In this document: in pieces, positions 35,701 to 46,682 of the stretch
How the letters are laid out: every line of letters starts with the position of its first letter
Numbering within the stretch: the first letter of the stretch is position 1
Assembly: GCA_914767715.1 (NCBI GenBank)
Contig: OU612072.1
Location: 2,048,001 to 2,112,000, forward strand
From: Membranipora membranacea
Taxonomy: Eukaryota > Bryozoa > Gymnolaemata > Cheilostomatida > Membraniporidae
Length of the DNA: 64,000 nucleotides
Reading direction: 5' to 3'
Made by a program: the position numbers and the translations under genes
The notes under the pieces: generated by a model
The model's database searches: none
The model's input: only the letters and a program-made list of their open reading frames with translations
Told to the model about the DNA's origin: nothing

Positions 35701-38700
35701 CTGGTACCGACTGGTAAATGCTTACCTTCAGAAGTGATAACAAATTTGTAATGATTGCAACAGGAATCTCCCAGAAATAGTTCCAAGTCATACTGTAAAA
35801 CTGATGAAAATTAACTTCTTCAGTTACAGTCTGTATCAAAGTTCAAGCAGAGATAGCCGTTTTACAAAGATTGGAGAATTTACCAACCCGACTTTAGCTG
35901 ATACGATAACTATCGTAGTTACTGATCTTGAAGGAGAACTAAGCTATTCATACAAAGCTCTGTTGGAGCATTCAGGGATTACATATGGAGACCTCCAACA
36001 ACAACCATTTTCTTTACATTTACCTGCTGGTAGGTTCACTGACTGTAAGGTAAATGACAGAACTAAGTGCCCTGAAGGGAGAAAGGATGCAACGGGATCA
36101 CCTATATTTTTATCAATCCCGTTTTAGTATACCATATTAATCGCTAGTCCAAACTTTATTAAATAAGTCGTTGGAGTCAAGAATCACATAAACGATGCTG
36201 GTTATACTTAGTCTGATTGCTGCTTTCTAAGAAGAAAAGTATTCTATTTGTAGCTCAACCCTAAAATATATCTTCTCTTTTTATTTACAGCCCCTTCAAA
36301 ACCATACAATATATCTTCAACCGTAATGAACCAATCATGTTCTTGTCTGAACTGGTCTTCAGAAGATTTTACCAATCCATTTTTGGTAAGTTCATGAAAT
36401 TAATGTGTTTCACTTTTACCATTCGTGTCATTGGCAAACTCAGTAGGCTGAATAGACAAACACTTAAAGAGACCGTTGCGTCAGAATTGTGCTATTCCAT
36501 AAAACCACTAGAAGAGGCAGCAATAATTTAGAAATTCACTTCTCGTTACTTATGAGAAACAAAAAATTTTGAAATTGAGTTGTAATTAAAAATTTAACTA
36601 GTCGGTTATTAAAAAAAATATATGGCAAGTCTGATACTTTTCCAGGCAGGTCTGAACTGGATTCCCCAAAGCTATAGTTGTTGTTGTTACATTGCCATGG
36701 TAACACCTTAATGATTCGGCTTCAATGCAAACATTGTGATGTGACACAATGTTTGCTGCAGACCACAAATGTTTATTATAGGGAACTCTGATCATACCAA
36801 AAGGCTAATATGACATACACCAGTGTTATAGTTTATATTACCCACAGATTGTTTCTATCAACAATTATTCAACATACATCCTTCACTGATGATAAAATCA
36901 CAGAGTAAGGATATCCTTTCTCTGTGATAAAATGATGAATAGTGTGTCTTGTTCATAGCTTGAAAGCTATTGCAACCATCCTAGGCAAGTGTTTGTATAA
37001 CTGTAATAAACTTATTTTCATAATAATGATACATTTAGATAAAGAAACAACTGCTTCTCAAACAGTGAGTTCGATGATTTGAATACCATACAGTTACAAA
37101 ACTACGATCTGACTCAGATCTGACTCAGATCTTGGTTAAACACAAACAATTACTTAGCTGGTTCGATGACTCAATGACCCACGCTGCTCTTATTTTACCA
37201 ACATCTAATGCTAGGGCTTGTGAAAAGAGTTGTTATCCATTCTGGATCACTGATAAATAATACGCAAGGTGAAATGGAACGTGATTAACCTAATCCAAAG
37301 ATTATAAATATTCTGTCAGGCAAGATTGCATTGTGGTCAAAATAAAATAAGCCCCCAACAACAGCCTGTTTATTTATTTTAGCACTATGGTGTGAAATTG
37401 TTTGGAATACAGATATAGTTGTATAACATGCTAGTTCATAGATTGCCAAGATGTCAAGGAAGTTCTTATTCATAAGCTGATTATGGCTAGGAGGTTCACC
37501 ATCGCTGATTCAAGGTTAAGTGATGGTGAGGGCGATGATTATGCTCTGGGGCGGCTAAAAAGGCTTCCATCAAATAATGATCGGTGAATCAAAGGCAATA
37601 TTTCTCCTGGATGGAGTGGCGAACAGCCAGCGCAACCTGGAGAGTAAGCTGCTGCGCAGTCGAGGCAAGACCGAGATTGTTTGAGCAGTATACTACAGCT
37701 GTATACTGGTGTCTCTGTAATGGTTGCTGAGTGCCAGGGATGTTTGCCAAAAATCCTTCAAAGTAAGCTGCTGCCAGGAGTCTGAAGAAATAAAGGCAAT
37801 GTGTGCTGAGAACGGCTGTGATGCTAAACACACCATTGCATGATAGATGATAAACAATTCAAACACCTAAAAAAATTGTTGTTATGAGTGCAAGTTAATC
37901 AGGGACTGGGTTGCTTGTTGGTCAGTTGTTTTACGCATTCTGATAACGAACCCAAACAATCTCATATCATTGAGTGGAAAAAAACAATATTTCTAAATTC
38001 TAAATTCAGTAGCTACAGACTCTCAATATATCAAACAGCTTCGATATTGGGATGATCGCATTAGCCTCATCTGTTGGGTGGCCTAGTTTGCTAAAATAGA
38101 GTTGAGTAAAGTAATTTTTTTTTTGATGACTACTTAACATCGTCTGGGACTATTCTGCAATACTGCTACAGTTTACTTAACCAAAATTTAGGTTGTAATA
38201 TTTTCTAGTTTGCCAAATCCATGAAAAAATACTCACTATTTTGCGAAATCTGGAAATCTGGAAGCTGAGATGCTGACCCAGATTGTATATCCTGGTCTTG
38301 CATCTCTTCTGGAAACCACTCATCATCGGCAAGAATACCAGAGACTGTATCACCTGTGTCAGATTCTGGTTCAGAACACCCATCCTCTATAATAATTAAT
38401 TCCTATCATCATATCAAAAGATACATTACAGTTTCAAAGACGCTGTAATTTTCCATAGTTGCTTTCAATTCATCATGACCTTCTTTCCGGTGGTTGTGCA
38501 ATCATGTTGCTGCATAGAAATGAATTATAAATACACACCCAGTGCACCCTATAGAGGCTAAAACAAACAAAACGGCATCATTTTCTTATGGCAGATAAAA
38601 TTTACTATTACGGATAATAGTGTCAAAGATACTAATTGATATGTTAGCTCAAGATGAAGACCACTAAGATAACACCATGTCAAAACATGACAAGCAAATT

Positions 38701-41700
38701 TGATTCACGCTACCGAATTTTCTTTACAAATCGATCGGAGCAGAGTACAATCATGGGTAGCACATAAATTATGATTCGTACCTGTAAAAGATGCCTGAGC
38801 ATTGGAACTTGAATATGGAGAGAGGATATCTCTTACAATCCGTCTTGAGGCCCTAGTACTACCGCTGCCTTTCCAGGCACTGCTGGCTCAGGGTTTCGAA
38901 GGGTTTACCAGCTCGGGGAATAGCATCTTTTTTTAACTTCAATCTAATCAAAAATGAACCAGAATTCAGAAAATGTGATAATAGCAATCATAATATAGTC
39001 TTGCCTGTTCGAAAGTGCACAATACACAGGCATACCTGATATATATAATATATAATGTGATCAAAGTGACTGTTTTTTGCATGGTAATGCAACACTAGTA
39101 GAAATCAGCGCTTTTGTGCTCAAAACACAGCATTAATAGATTGTATTTTAGACGAAAATATGGAAAATAATATACAAGTATTATAAATTGTGATTAACAC
39201 TTACGGAAGTGGCTTTTATCCAAAGAGTTGAGAGTTTACATAGGCGTCCTTGCTGTTACGACCCGCTGCAATGCATCTGTTTGGCATACCTACACAAAAA
39301 AAACACATTGATGGATGAAAAATAAATGGAAGACCAACATCTTGAGTCCGGGATGTTGTTTGCTTTACCGTCATTTGTTGTTCCACCCATCAAAAACTAT
39401 AAATAGCTACTTTTACTGGTCAAGTTTGCATTTTTACTGGATTGATTGCAGAGCAGCACCGATTGTATCATAAAAACATTACCAATGTTTCATACTTCTC
39501 AACAAAAAATAATTCTATCTACCATATCAAATATTATTTTCAATACTTACTTAGAGTATAGGTTGGCTGCTGCTCTGTCGATGTGTTTATCCTAATGCAG
39601 AATGAGAGTATAAACAGGTCCGGAAGGAAGCCTATTATCATGCGTATAATATCCTTCTATGTATGCTGACAGCTTTTGACATCTTACCTGCTTGGCTTGA
39701 ACAAGGCTTTTCAAATATATCATCAATTATCGGATTGAAAGTAGTGCATCATATCACGCTGGTTGACTATTTGTTGTTGACCTAGCCTTTGAAAAATCAC
39801 TTGAGAAATTTGCCGGCTCATTGATAGATATAGTGTCGTATTTACTATCTAATACCTTTCATTACCTAAACAGACTATAAAACTGCGTATCAATAGACAA
39901 ACACAAAATACTAACATGTCATTGGCTAATCCAAAGACCATGCTGTGAAAGCAACCGAATTACCTAGTATATTCATGAGCAATACCAAAACAATGTTCCA
40001 TTGGGTCACTCAAAAATGAAGTTTAGCAAAATTTTTTACTTCTAGATGATAGACAATGTTTCAATTAGTTGACACAGAAGATCATTTGGAGAAATCCCAC
40101 TTAGTTTGCGAGATATGACAATTTGTATGAATTCAATAACATCACTATAATGCATGAATAGCCTTTGTTATTACTGCCTTGAGTCATGAGCAATAATATA
40201 AGGACCCTCCTACGTCACAGGGTCATTAACCAGACACATCACTTGGGTTAAATAGAAAGCCATGGGCAATAACTATCTACTGCCCAATCCTTGGTACAGG
40301 GAATTTCTGACGCAACGATCCCTTTAAGGTAGAGACACAGGGGTCAGCAAGTATTGACTTTCAATATACCGTTGGAAAGCTGCCGAGCTACTGATCCTTT
40401 TTTGCTCATCAAAATTTTCATTGGATGACGTTGTGTCATTTTATCAAGGAAATGAGGCCAAAATATTGTTTTTAGAAGAAAAGTGGATGGCTGAGACAAT
40501 TTGATTGCAAGAAATCTTTAAGCGGATAGCACTTATTCTTAAAGGTATAGCTCATCATATTATATGGCTTAAAATAATATATAAAGAGTCTAATATGAGT
40601 TTTTATGTCACGCAATAATGTGCCTGATTTTTAAATCTGATGATAAAATGTAAAATTTTGAGCACATATGGGGCAGATAAATAATGTTGTGGTCAAGATT
40701 TTTGCTAGTTTCTTCTGAAGTGCTCTTTAAATGACACACACTCACTAACTTTTAGCAGTATAACTAATGTATCAAGATCAGCACAGATATTAAAAGGTAT
40801 ATAGGTTTTGTGTCAATTTTACAGCACATCAAACATACCGTGAAATGACCAGTAATGTTGCCAATCAATTTCGTTGTTGTAAGTTCTCACACATGTGTGT
40901 GGTACATACAGGAAATGACAACAGACTTTGGCACTTCGTATCTGTTTTCCCCGAATAGCGCGCCACAGAACACCCAAAAACAGTTAAATTAAGGGGGTTT
41001 TTAAGGGCATTCTGTAGTGCGCAATTCGAGGAAAACTGAAAAGCAGTGCCGAATTGTGTTGGCATTTCTGGTATGTATTATGCTTGAACAAAGCGGTTTC
41101 GTATGTGAGAAATTCCAAAAAAAAATGTTGTGAGTAATGATCCTTTTGACAGCATAATTGGCGTCATTGAAAAATTACACAAAATGTATCTATCTTTTGA
41201 TGGTCAGCCCTGATCTTGATACATTATCCATAACGCTAAAATGTTGTGTGTTTGTCATTTAAAGGGCAACCAAGGTTTCAAACAACTTCTCATTGATGGC
41301 CATTGATTAATAGCAGATTGCACCTTCTGCATGGGGAAAAAGACAAAATATAATTCGATGATTATTCAGCCAGAATTCTTATGAAACATTTCTTGCATCA
41401 GGCATTCAAACTCAGCTAAGCGAGAATACCACAGAGCAGTTTCCTGTTCCTGTTATTATTTAGCCTGTGCTCTATAATTATTACAGCAAAGTCTTGGAAC
41501 CTCCCCTAAACTGAAGTGTTACCCAGCTTAGAGTCAGCAACTACTTTGAGTATTGCATCGCGTAATGCAAAAAGCTGATGCTGCCCAGCACATTATTTAC
41601 TATCCATTAATGCATTGCTGCGAAACCTTGGTTGCCGTTTAAAGAGCACCTCTGATGAAACTAGGAAAAGTTTTGACTACAACATCTTTAGCTGCCCTAT

Positions 41701-44700
41701 ATAATTGGTTTAAATTTTGCATTTTATCATAAAATTAAAAGGTCAGGCACTATATGACATGACGCAAAAAGTCACTTTAGGCTCATCATATAATATTTTA
41801 GACCAGAAAATATGATGAGATTTATCTCTTAGAATGGATATGACCTGTTTTGAAATATCTAGCAGTCAATTTGGCTGTGCCAGCCATGTTGCTAAAAACA
41901 GCCTTTTTGGCCTCATTTCTTTGATAAAATGAGGCAACGTCATCTAATCAAATTTTTGTTGAATTATTTAGCATTAGTAGCTCGGTAGCTTTCCAACGGT
42001 GTAAAGAAAGTCAACATTTGCTCACCCCGTGTCTCTACCTTAATGTGTAATTGCTGGTATTGTTCGTATGCATAACTTATTATTTTTTTGACTTTATTTT
42101 CATTTGCAGCTGAGATGCGATGATAAAGACCTTATATATATATCTAATAATATGGAGTTGTCGTGTCGTTGGGTTTTGTGTAGATTAGAAGATCAGAAGG
42201 CTCCTTGTAGCTGTACGTTACAATCCATCGGTAACAGGAATAGGTCAAGTGACGAAACAAGGTTTTCTATAATCGCTCTGTTTCATGGTAAGCAATCATT
42301 ATATTAGCTCTCTTCCTCTCCCTCTCTCCCCTCTCTCCCCAGCTTCCCCCTATCCCCACTTCCCCCTGTCTACCACTCTCTCTCTTTCTCACCTTTCACT
42401 TTAAATCCAAGGATAAACCCACATAGCAGGTTATGCTTCATTCTGGTATCCTAGCCTGACACAGAGTTGCCTGGTATCATGTGTATCTAACTAGACACCT
42501 TTGCGCAGTTGAGGGTCGTAAGCCAGGATGCTGAGTTTGGAATATGTGCTATCTAATGATCGTAGACATCTTGTCATTCGGCATGAATTAATTAAATCAC
42601 AGAAGATAATTTAACTGCTTGATAAAATCAACAGTGAGCTATCATAATCAATCCTATGAAATGACAACATGGGATAACTGTCAATTTTACCCTGCCCTTA
42701 TTTGGACTGAGCCGAATAATGCCCCTAAATCATTTGGCCCAATTTGTAGTTGTATCCAAAAATATCTAACTTACTCCGATCAACAAATCTAAGCTTTTCC
42801 TCTACATCGATAGTTCACCAATATTTTTAGAATAGCTCAAAGAATGATCACAGTATCATAGTATCCACAGGGGTTTTTAAACCCACAATGTCATCAAGAA
42901 GATAGAGATGGATGGATCAAATATATAAGCGATGTAACTGTTTTTTATTCTACCAGATAATGTGAGAGCTGGAGCTTTGAGACCATATGAAGGATTATAT
43001 GTTTTAGCAATCAGTGCAGGTTCTGGTATTATTATATCTGTTTTTGCTCTGATTTTGATGGTGGCTCATGCGAAACGGTAAGTACCTGATCACCAATAGA
43101 AACAAAAACTACTCAGGGAGAATATTTTCTTTATAATTACACAATGAGCTAGTGTTTATGCCTGGTACATATGTGTTTGATGTCTCACTCGTCATTTTCA
43201 CAGTCTGGTAAAAAATTAACTGTTTTTATGTACCTGCAGGATGAGAGTTGTGAAGCACCCTACTCATTCAAGGGGACTTAAAGTGTCATACGATCAGGGT
43301 ATGTTAAATTCAGTCTTATCCTTGTTATATCTAATATCTAATCATATATCAAATATCATAAATTTTGTTATACAAAATACCATGCATTGCATCTATATCT
43401 TATTATCATCCTAACAGCTTCCTGTGTAATGTACCATATGCATATCGCTGCGCAAACCCTACAGCATACCCATGAGATTGCATTTCAAAATTCCTATAAG
43501 AATATTCACGTACTATCCTGTGCATAGTCTTCTCATAAGGAATAAGATGCAATACTCTGAATATCTTTAATCTGATTATTGGTCTCGGTTAGGAGGCGAT
43601 GTTTCTGAAAAGTATCAATATGACACTGGACATGCAGCTTTAATGTAATGTATATTTGATTCATGGTAGCTCCTGAGGAGTATGAGCTAGCAGATCATGG
43701 AAGTGGTAGATCAGTTCAGAAAAATTACCCAGGAACTGTGATAAACAATAAGCAACACAGCAGTCATGACATAGTTTTTCGTGAGGTATGGTGCAACTAA
43801 AATCCATTCGAAGAGGATTCACGAATTTTAAACTAGTTTGTAAGGGAGGCCATTTTTCAGCAGGGGAATGCGTATAGCAATTCATAGAGTATAGCATTTA
43901 CATAATTGTAACATCATGCAAAATTGATGAGGGTTGTAACAATCACACTGGTGACGAAACCCAAATTCAAAATAATTGGTTTTTGATAGTCAATTATTAT
44001 TAAAGCTAATCTGCTTTTTTGCCAAATTTCTAGTCTGCAAACTTCTGATAAGTGTTGATGGCCCATAATGCAGCAGCAAAGGCACTGAGTGGCACAGATG
44101 TAGGCTTTAATCTCCAATCGTACATTTATTTTATAGGATGCAGCGAAGGATTGTGCTAAAAATTATCAGTATTGCGATCACCAAGCTGATGATGAATTAC
44201 ATATATATGAGCACATTCAATCAGGTAACAATCATTAAGGTTGATTGGTATAGGAAGGCATGTATTGATATACAGGCAGTGATGCGGAGGATAGTGATGG
44301 TCGGGTCTTTGGAGTTTCAAAATTACAAATCAGTTTAAGAGCGGTATAAGCTCAAGTTCTGCTGATCTCTTGGTCAGGAGGCAAGGGGTTTGAGTTTTGG
44401 GATGCTTCTTAAGTTGTCACTGTTTTGATTGTTTGAAAACGTTGGAACTGTAAATATTGTTTACACTCAGAATAATTCTTATGATACTTCAAGTCTTGTC
44501 AATCTATTACGATTTCACAACCTAAGGAGCAGTCAGCTAAATCAGCTCTGATTCAAGACTCAACCTTTGTGACTTAAGAGGTATATATTTTTTTAGGACT
44601 TTTACTGGTTTGTTGATCTTTCATGACATTGAAAATCTATATTGATGGTTTTGCAGGAAACTTTGACGAGGAGGATGACCCTATATACATGAATCACTGA
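26754..44700 (+). CDS. Single-pass receptor: three F5/8C (discoidin) domains, two FN3-like regions, TM, tyrosine-rich tail
   Basis: Exons: 26754-26802, 26982-27191, 27552-27776, 28072-28272, 28482-28685, 28915-29136, 29273-29494, 29677-29794, 35824-36029, 36291-36385, 42110-42287, 42957-43077, 43240-43298, 43670-43785, 44137-44224, 44657-44700. They total 2358 bases, exactly 785 aa plus TGA. A signal peptide (MIGYMTISILIMVIH) is followed by three discoidin-type domains (typical NIALGKLAYQSSTY, QWWKVDLGEV), each split by one mid-domain phase-1 intron. A clear FN3-like region (29677 and 35824 exons) and a weaker second one follow, then a membrane helix (VLAISAGSGIIISVFALILM) and stop-transfer AHAKR. 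The tail has APEEYELADHG, ELHIYEHIQ and a terminal DDPIYMNH. F5/8C domains commonly bind glycans or lipids, and the tail suggests SH2-dependent signalling. No kinase or phosphatase domain is present. Confidence 0.85.
30325..30807 (-). repeat. LTR (3' LTR of the Gypsy element)
   Basis: It begins TGTCGGGAAATTC and ends near AAATTCCACA on the plus strand. It matches 34388-34854 except for point changes and an extra poly-G tract near 30594-30610. A TATA-like TTATATATATTAAG reads on the minus strand near its promoter end. Confidence 0.85.
31322..32752 (-). CDS. Gypsy aspartic protease ORF, truncated before reverse transcriptase
   Basis: 476 aa. The active-site motif is FLLDSGCSKSVLS (D-S-G), followed by the flap-distal ILGMLFF block that Gypsy proteases show as ILGMDFL. 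The C-terminal region (NLFTKYSDVFCQGD, then HSIPDLLRTKPIK) corresponds to the spacer just upstream of reverse transcriptase. The protein then ends at 31322, so no polymerase is encoded. The frame differs from the preceding zinc-knuckle ORF, consistent with a -1 shift or a lesion. Confidence 0.85.
   Translation of the reverse strand: MSKLGNHQKVDKNPSAEHGNQTPLNTAESECDQASKADPSSKLGKISDQSSVFQTDDVGSICRQRSITSLVERDRIAESKILEERLCENISGKNDKKFVSCNELCHYESDSCYYMPGKAGGKSIQFLLDSGCSKSVLSRHVYDRLPKSLRSEIEPLEKSGVMANGSKLPLIGKIKLQCSVQGEKFVEDFIVSRITHDAILGMLFFKVSGCTLSFKKASLYINNKNLLCVGRLGDLLVSNSQVMRDTITPVRPEMAIHTKLCNNTRGMCQMCGITGTKMNHKMSENVLLALKLWEPDGLNKIVVDDEIRAGTVSADFISLSKYDQLVNNKTGNIMKPENTMGEAFNLVNIGDVLSGNENIEQQSEGIASKLGDHYDSIVSNHMKELCSTTTQGMKSVDHKGAIVNLFTKYSDVFCQGDSLICQTNSVNHSIPDLLRTKPIKHLIEITGKPDDTGQSVSIGDDKTTNNIITALDTGIG
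32806..33051 (-). CDS. Gypsy nucleocapsid zinc knuckle
   Basis: An 81-aa reading frame contains CYSCGSENHMARECP, a CCHC knuckle (C-x2-C-x4-H-x4-C) that binds RNA in Gag. It overlaps the end of the Gag frame (33023-33051) in another frame, so the Gag domain and knuckle need either a frameshift or repair of an indel to be one protein. Confidence 0.85.
   Translation of the reverse strand: MIIKINPKAKVTESTSSEIAKQTEILIKIMEILDKNTKAVEKLASVQNTRQRKRACYSCGSENHMARECPNENQVNSTGSQ
33023..33643 (-). CDS. Gypsy Gag capsid-type ORF
   Basis: 206 aa starting MSGGRDHFKPPKYDG. The region FIQKFTDVAQANNW, then a helix-rich block with LRARFGLTQRQARDKL, fits the capsid-like Gag of Ty3/Gypsy elements. It lies just downstream of the tandem-repeat leader. 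Confidence 0.8.
   Translation of the reverse strand: MSGGRDHFKPPKYDGSEDIELFIQKFTDVAQANNWNPQAAHLNIRLCLEKQAQECARGDNVEAVFVNLRARFGLTQRQARDKLSTVRKEPGQKFHSLGVEILKLVRIAYPNMGAAHQEDIAVENVRRCIENRQLLRHLMTIELNTVAEICRASDDYVQAGSNLRQRPQINVVSYSENYDFENEVDFDCNTVGMHSTHSDYQNKPQS
33770..34320 (-). repeat. Tandem repeats in the retrotransposon leader
   Basis: About four units of roughly 75-85 bp (GGTCTACTATTTTAGTAGCG, then AGCTTGTATATTAT, then GAAATGTTGATATACCTC) run from about 33780 to 34055. Two diverged units (GTCTACATTTTAGTAGAGCT) follow at about 34130 and 34270. They sit between the primer site and Gag, the usual place for leader regulatory or packaging repeats. Confidence 0.75.
34370..34386 (-). other. Primer-binding site, tRNA-Leu type
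   Basis: On the minus strand this reads TGGTGTCAGAAGTGGGA, one base inside the 5' LTR edge. Animal tRNA-Leu 3' ends (TCCCACTCCTGACACCA) complement it with one mismatch. Confidence 0.75.
34388..34854 (-). repeat. LTR (5' LTR of the Gypsy element)
   Basis: It begins TGTCAGAAAATTC and ends near AAATTCCCCA on the plus strand. It is the promoter copy for the minus-strand element. It lacks the poly-G expansion of the partner LTR. Confidence 0.85.
35034..35355. mobile_element. Foldback (long inverted repeat) element
   Basis: Two arms of roughly 110 bp face each other. The inner parts are nearly identical (GCAAATAATTTGCACAAACT at about 35111 against its complement at about 35255-35275). The outer parts are diverged (TGTGCTTATAGAATTCTGTA against the complement of TACAAAATTCAATGAGCACA). 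It lies in a receptor intron, just beyond the retrotransposon. Confidence 0.75.
38237..38860 (-). CDS. Possible antisense exons of an unknown acidic protein
   Basis: A minus-strand exon 38387-38237 (flanked by a TATAG acceptor and a GTGAGT donor) encodes an acidic peptide including DGCSEPESDTGDTVSG and DDEWFPEEMQDQDIQSG. It can join in phase to an upstream exon ending at 38782, which reads TRASRRIVRDILSPYSSSN. The segment lies inside a receptor intron. I do not recognise the protein. Acidic low-complexity N-termini of this kind are common in transposon-derived proteins, so this may be a relic. Confidence 0.35.
39203..39296 (-). pseudogene. THAP-domain-like N-terminus relic
   Basis: The minus strand reads MPNRCIAAGRNSKDA, then a stop about ten codons later. 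THAP zinc fingers start MP-x-x-C-x-A-x-x-C. Here the second cysteine is Arg and the frame closes early. A GTAAGT-like donor follows. It is probably a dead first exon of a P-element or THAP-type transposase. Confidence 0.35.
40324..42043. mobile_element. Long foldback element with TTAA target duplication
   Basis: Terminal inverted repeats GGTAGAGACAC lie at 40328 and (complement) ending 42039, flanked by TTAA at 40324-40327 and 42040-42043. Each arm extends about 450 bp (for example the TTGGAAAGCTGCCGAGCTAC block against its complement near 41980-42000). The unique centre is about 40785-41205. The right arm is interrupted by a nested MITE. A smaller relative lies at 62016-62360. Confidence 0.8.
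41259..41642 (-). mobile_element. TTAA-flanked MITE, copy 2, nested in the foldback element
   Basis: The 376-bp element 41263-41638 is the reverse-oriented relative of 15042-15418 and keeps the GGCAACCAAGGTTTC inverted ends and TTAA flanks. The opposite arm of the host element (GCTCTTTAAATGAC near 40722-40735) shows the unoccupied site. Confidence 0.85.
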
Positions 44701-46682
44701 CAGAATATTCATATCCAACTTTGATACCATACTTCCTACAGCTTGTAGCATTTATTCTGCTCTGGCAATTAAATCTTACCATTCTGACATTGGCAGTAAC
44801 TGTGAGCCGACACAAGTCAATGATAGCAGTCATTGAGATGTGCAAACAGATCTCAGCACACATATACTTACAACTGACAAGATGACAGTATATGGTCGAA
44901 TGCCTGGATTGATGTATAATATTTTGTATTATATAAACATGCAATTCTCTTGGTTTCTTTCTTGTCTATTGATTGAGTTTAGTATATCTCCTACGCCATC
45001 TTAAGATTTTCAGAGAATATTTTTAAAATGGAGGCCATTTTCCAGAATTTAGCAGATCACCAATCGTTGTATTATTCTTGTACATGGCTGACTTCATTTG
45101 GGAATAATAATTAATTAGTAACAAAAAGTGAAATTATGATGTAGTTTTTACTCCATACAGTTTCGTAAGAACCAGTATATTAGGTCTGTCACAACCACAT
45201 ACACACTTTATAGCATTTCATATTCATGAAGCAAAAATAAACAAAGAATCTCTTAAACCTTTGGATATGTACCCTCACATAATTATCACAGGCCTGCTAC
45301 ATTTAAATTCGTGATTATCAACTTATTTGTACTTGTGTAGCACTGGATTTGATTTCCATAATGGTTGCTATTGCCAGTGTAGTTATTATAACTTGTACAA
45401 TTACATCGTGTGGGTGACCTCATCTTGACATCAGTAGGCCTACACTTGCCTACAATGTGCCCATGTCATATGCAAGACTAAGAGCCACTGATCATGTCCC
45501 TCTTGCTTTGTAGTGATCCTACGTAACCCATTGGATTGCAAGCTTGAAACCCATATGACAGGTGTTTCACAACTTAATATCATTTCGTAATGGTTATTTC
45601 TCTTGTGGCAATGATTACTTTGCTTTGCTATATTCAAACCATTGTTTTCGCCTGATCGCTTTCTGCCTACATATCCAAACTTATGGTCTTGCTCACCAGA
45701 CTTTGTCCTTGTCAATTGAAACCAAAAGGTGAAATGAGCGGCTAAAATTACCTTTCATTTATCTATTAATAAATCCAACATCTTATTTTCACAGACACAC
45801 AATTAGAACCCTAACAATACATCAAAGGTCAAACAAGATAAACTCAAGAAAAAAAGGCATTTCGTATCAAGTTTTCTTGTCATCATGAGTTCCTTACTTC
45901 CTATTATCAGGTGATTACTCATGCCCATATCCAATGAACAAACAGAGAATGTCACAGTATTGTGTGTAAGTAACAGTCATTTACATGTGGCAAATCCAAT
46001 CAATCTGCTGTCACCCTTAAACTCTAGTACAAGTATGTGATTGTGATACAAATGTGAATGACATAAGTGTACCTGATTTCATAACAGTTGCTTACCTGCA
46101 TATTACCAGGTTTAAGCTTTACGATAATTTGACCCAGTCGCAGAACTCATATCAAACAGATAAAAACCTGTTATGCACCTCAGGAACATTATTGCAATAG
46201 TAATCATAGTTATGAAATTGGTAAAAACCCTTTCTTCTGCAAGATGTCAATTAGCAACTTCATGCATTCAACAATGCTGAGTTTTAAAAGTCACTAACCC
46301 CTTCAACATTGCATTACAAATCTCCTCTAAACTTGTCAAATAACATCCAGGCAAATTTAAAAGACTTGATGTGGATTCGTTGAAGTGTTGAGCGGTGGCG
46401 GGATGCTGGTAGAGGCATTTCATTATCAAAGAAACTTGTTGATAATGAAATGCCTCTACCAGCATCCCGCCACCGTTTGAGCGCTCGAGCTAGATGTGGA
46501 TAGAATATCACAAAGTTATCTTTATATGCCATCATAGGACTTGAATAGAAGCTTACCTCATGAGTACATACTACCCCTTCATCCACGTTAGAACAATTTT
46601 AGGATCATGCAAGATAATATTAGTTATACACCATTTTGAAGCCGGATTGAGCAGTCATTATTCAGGTAGGCTGCACAATGGG
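44701..46682. other. Intergenic; no gene recognised
   Basis: This is the receptor 3' flank with a candidate polyadenylation signal AATAAA at 45236-45241. Apart from the hairpin at 46393-46475 I see no supported feature. Confidence 0.45.
46393..46475. mobile_element. Perfect 37-bp-arm hairpin, mini foldback element
   Basis: 46393-46429 and 46439-46475 are exact reverse complements with a 9-base loop. The ends read CGGTGGCGGGATGC. The flanks carry TTGAG on the left and TTTGAG on the right, a possible 5-base target duplication. The inner TTTCATTATCAA matches the hairpin at 20750-20806. Intact arms imply recent origin. Confidence 0.7.

Noticed and set aside
37589-37831. 80-codon minus-strand frame in a receptor intron
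   Set aside because: It contains two similar AGCAGCTTACT blocks but no recognisable domain. The competing frame also has a plausible acceptor, so no call can be supported.
44340-44420. SINE or tRNA-like segment (GGGGTTTGAGTTTTGG)
   Set aside because: One weak box-like motif in the last receptor intron is not enough to call an element.
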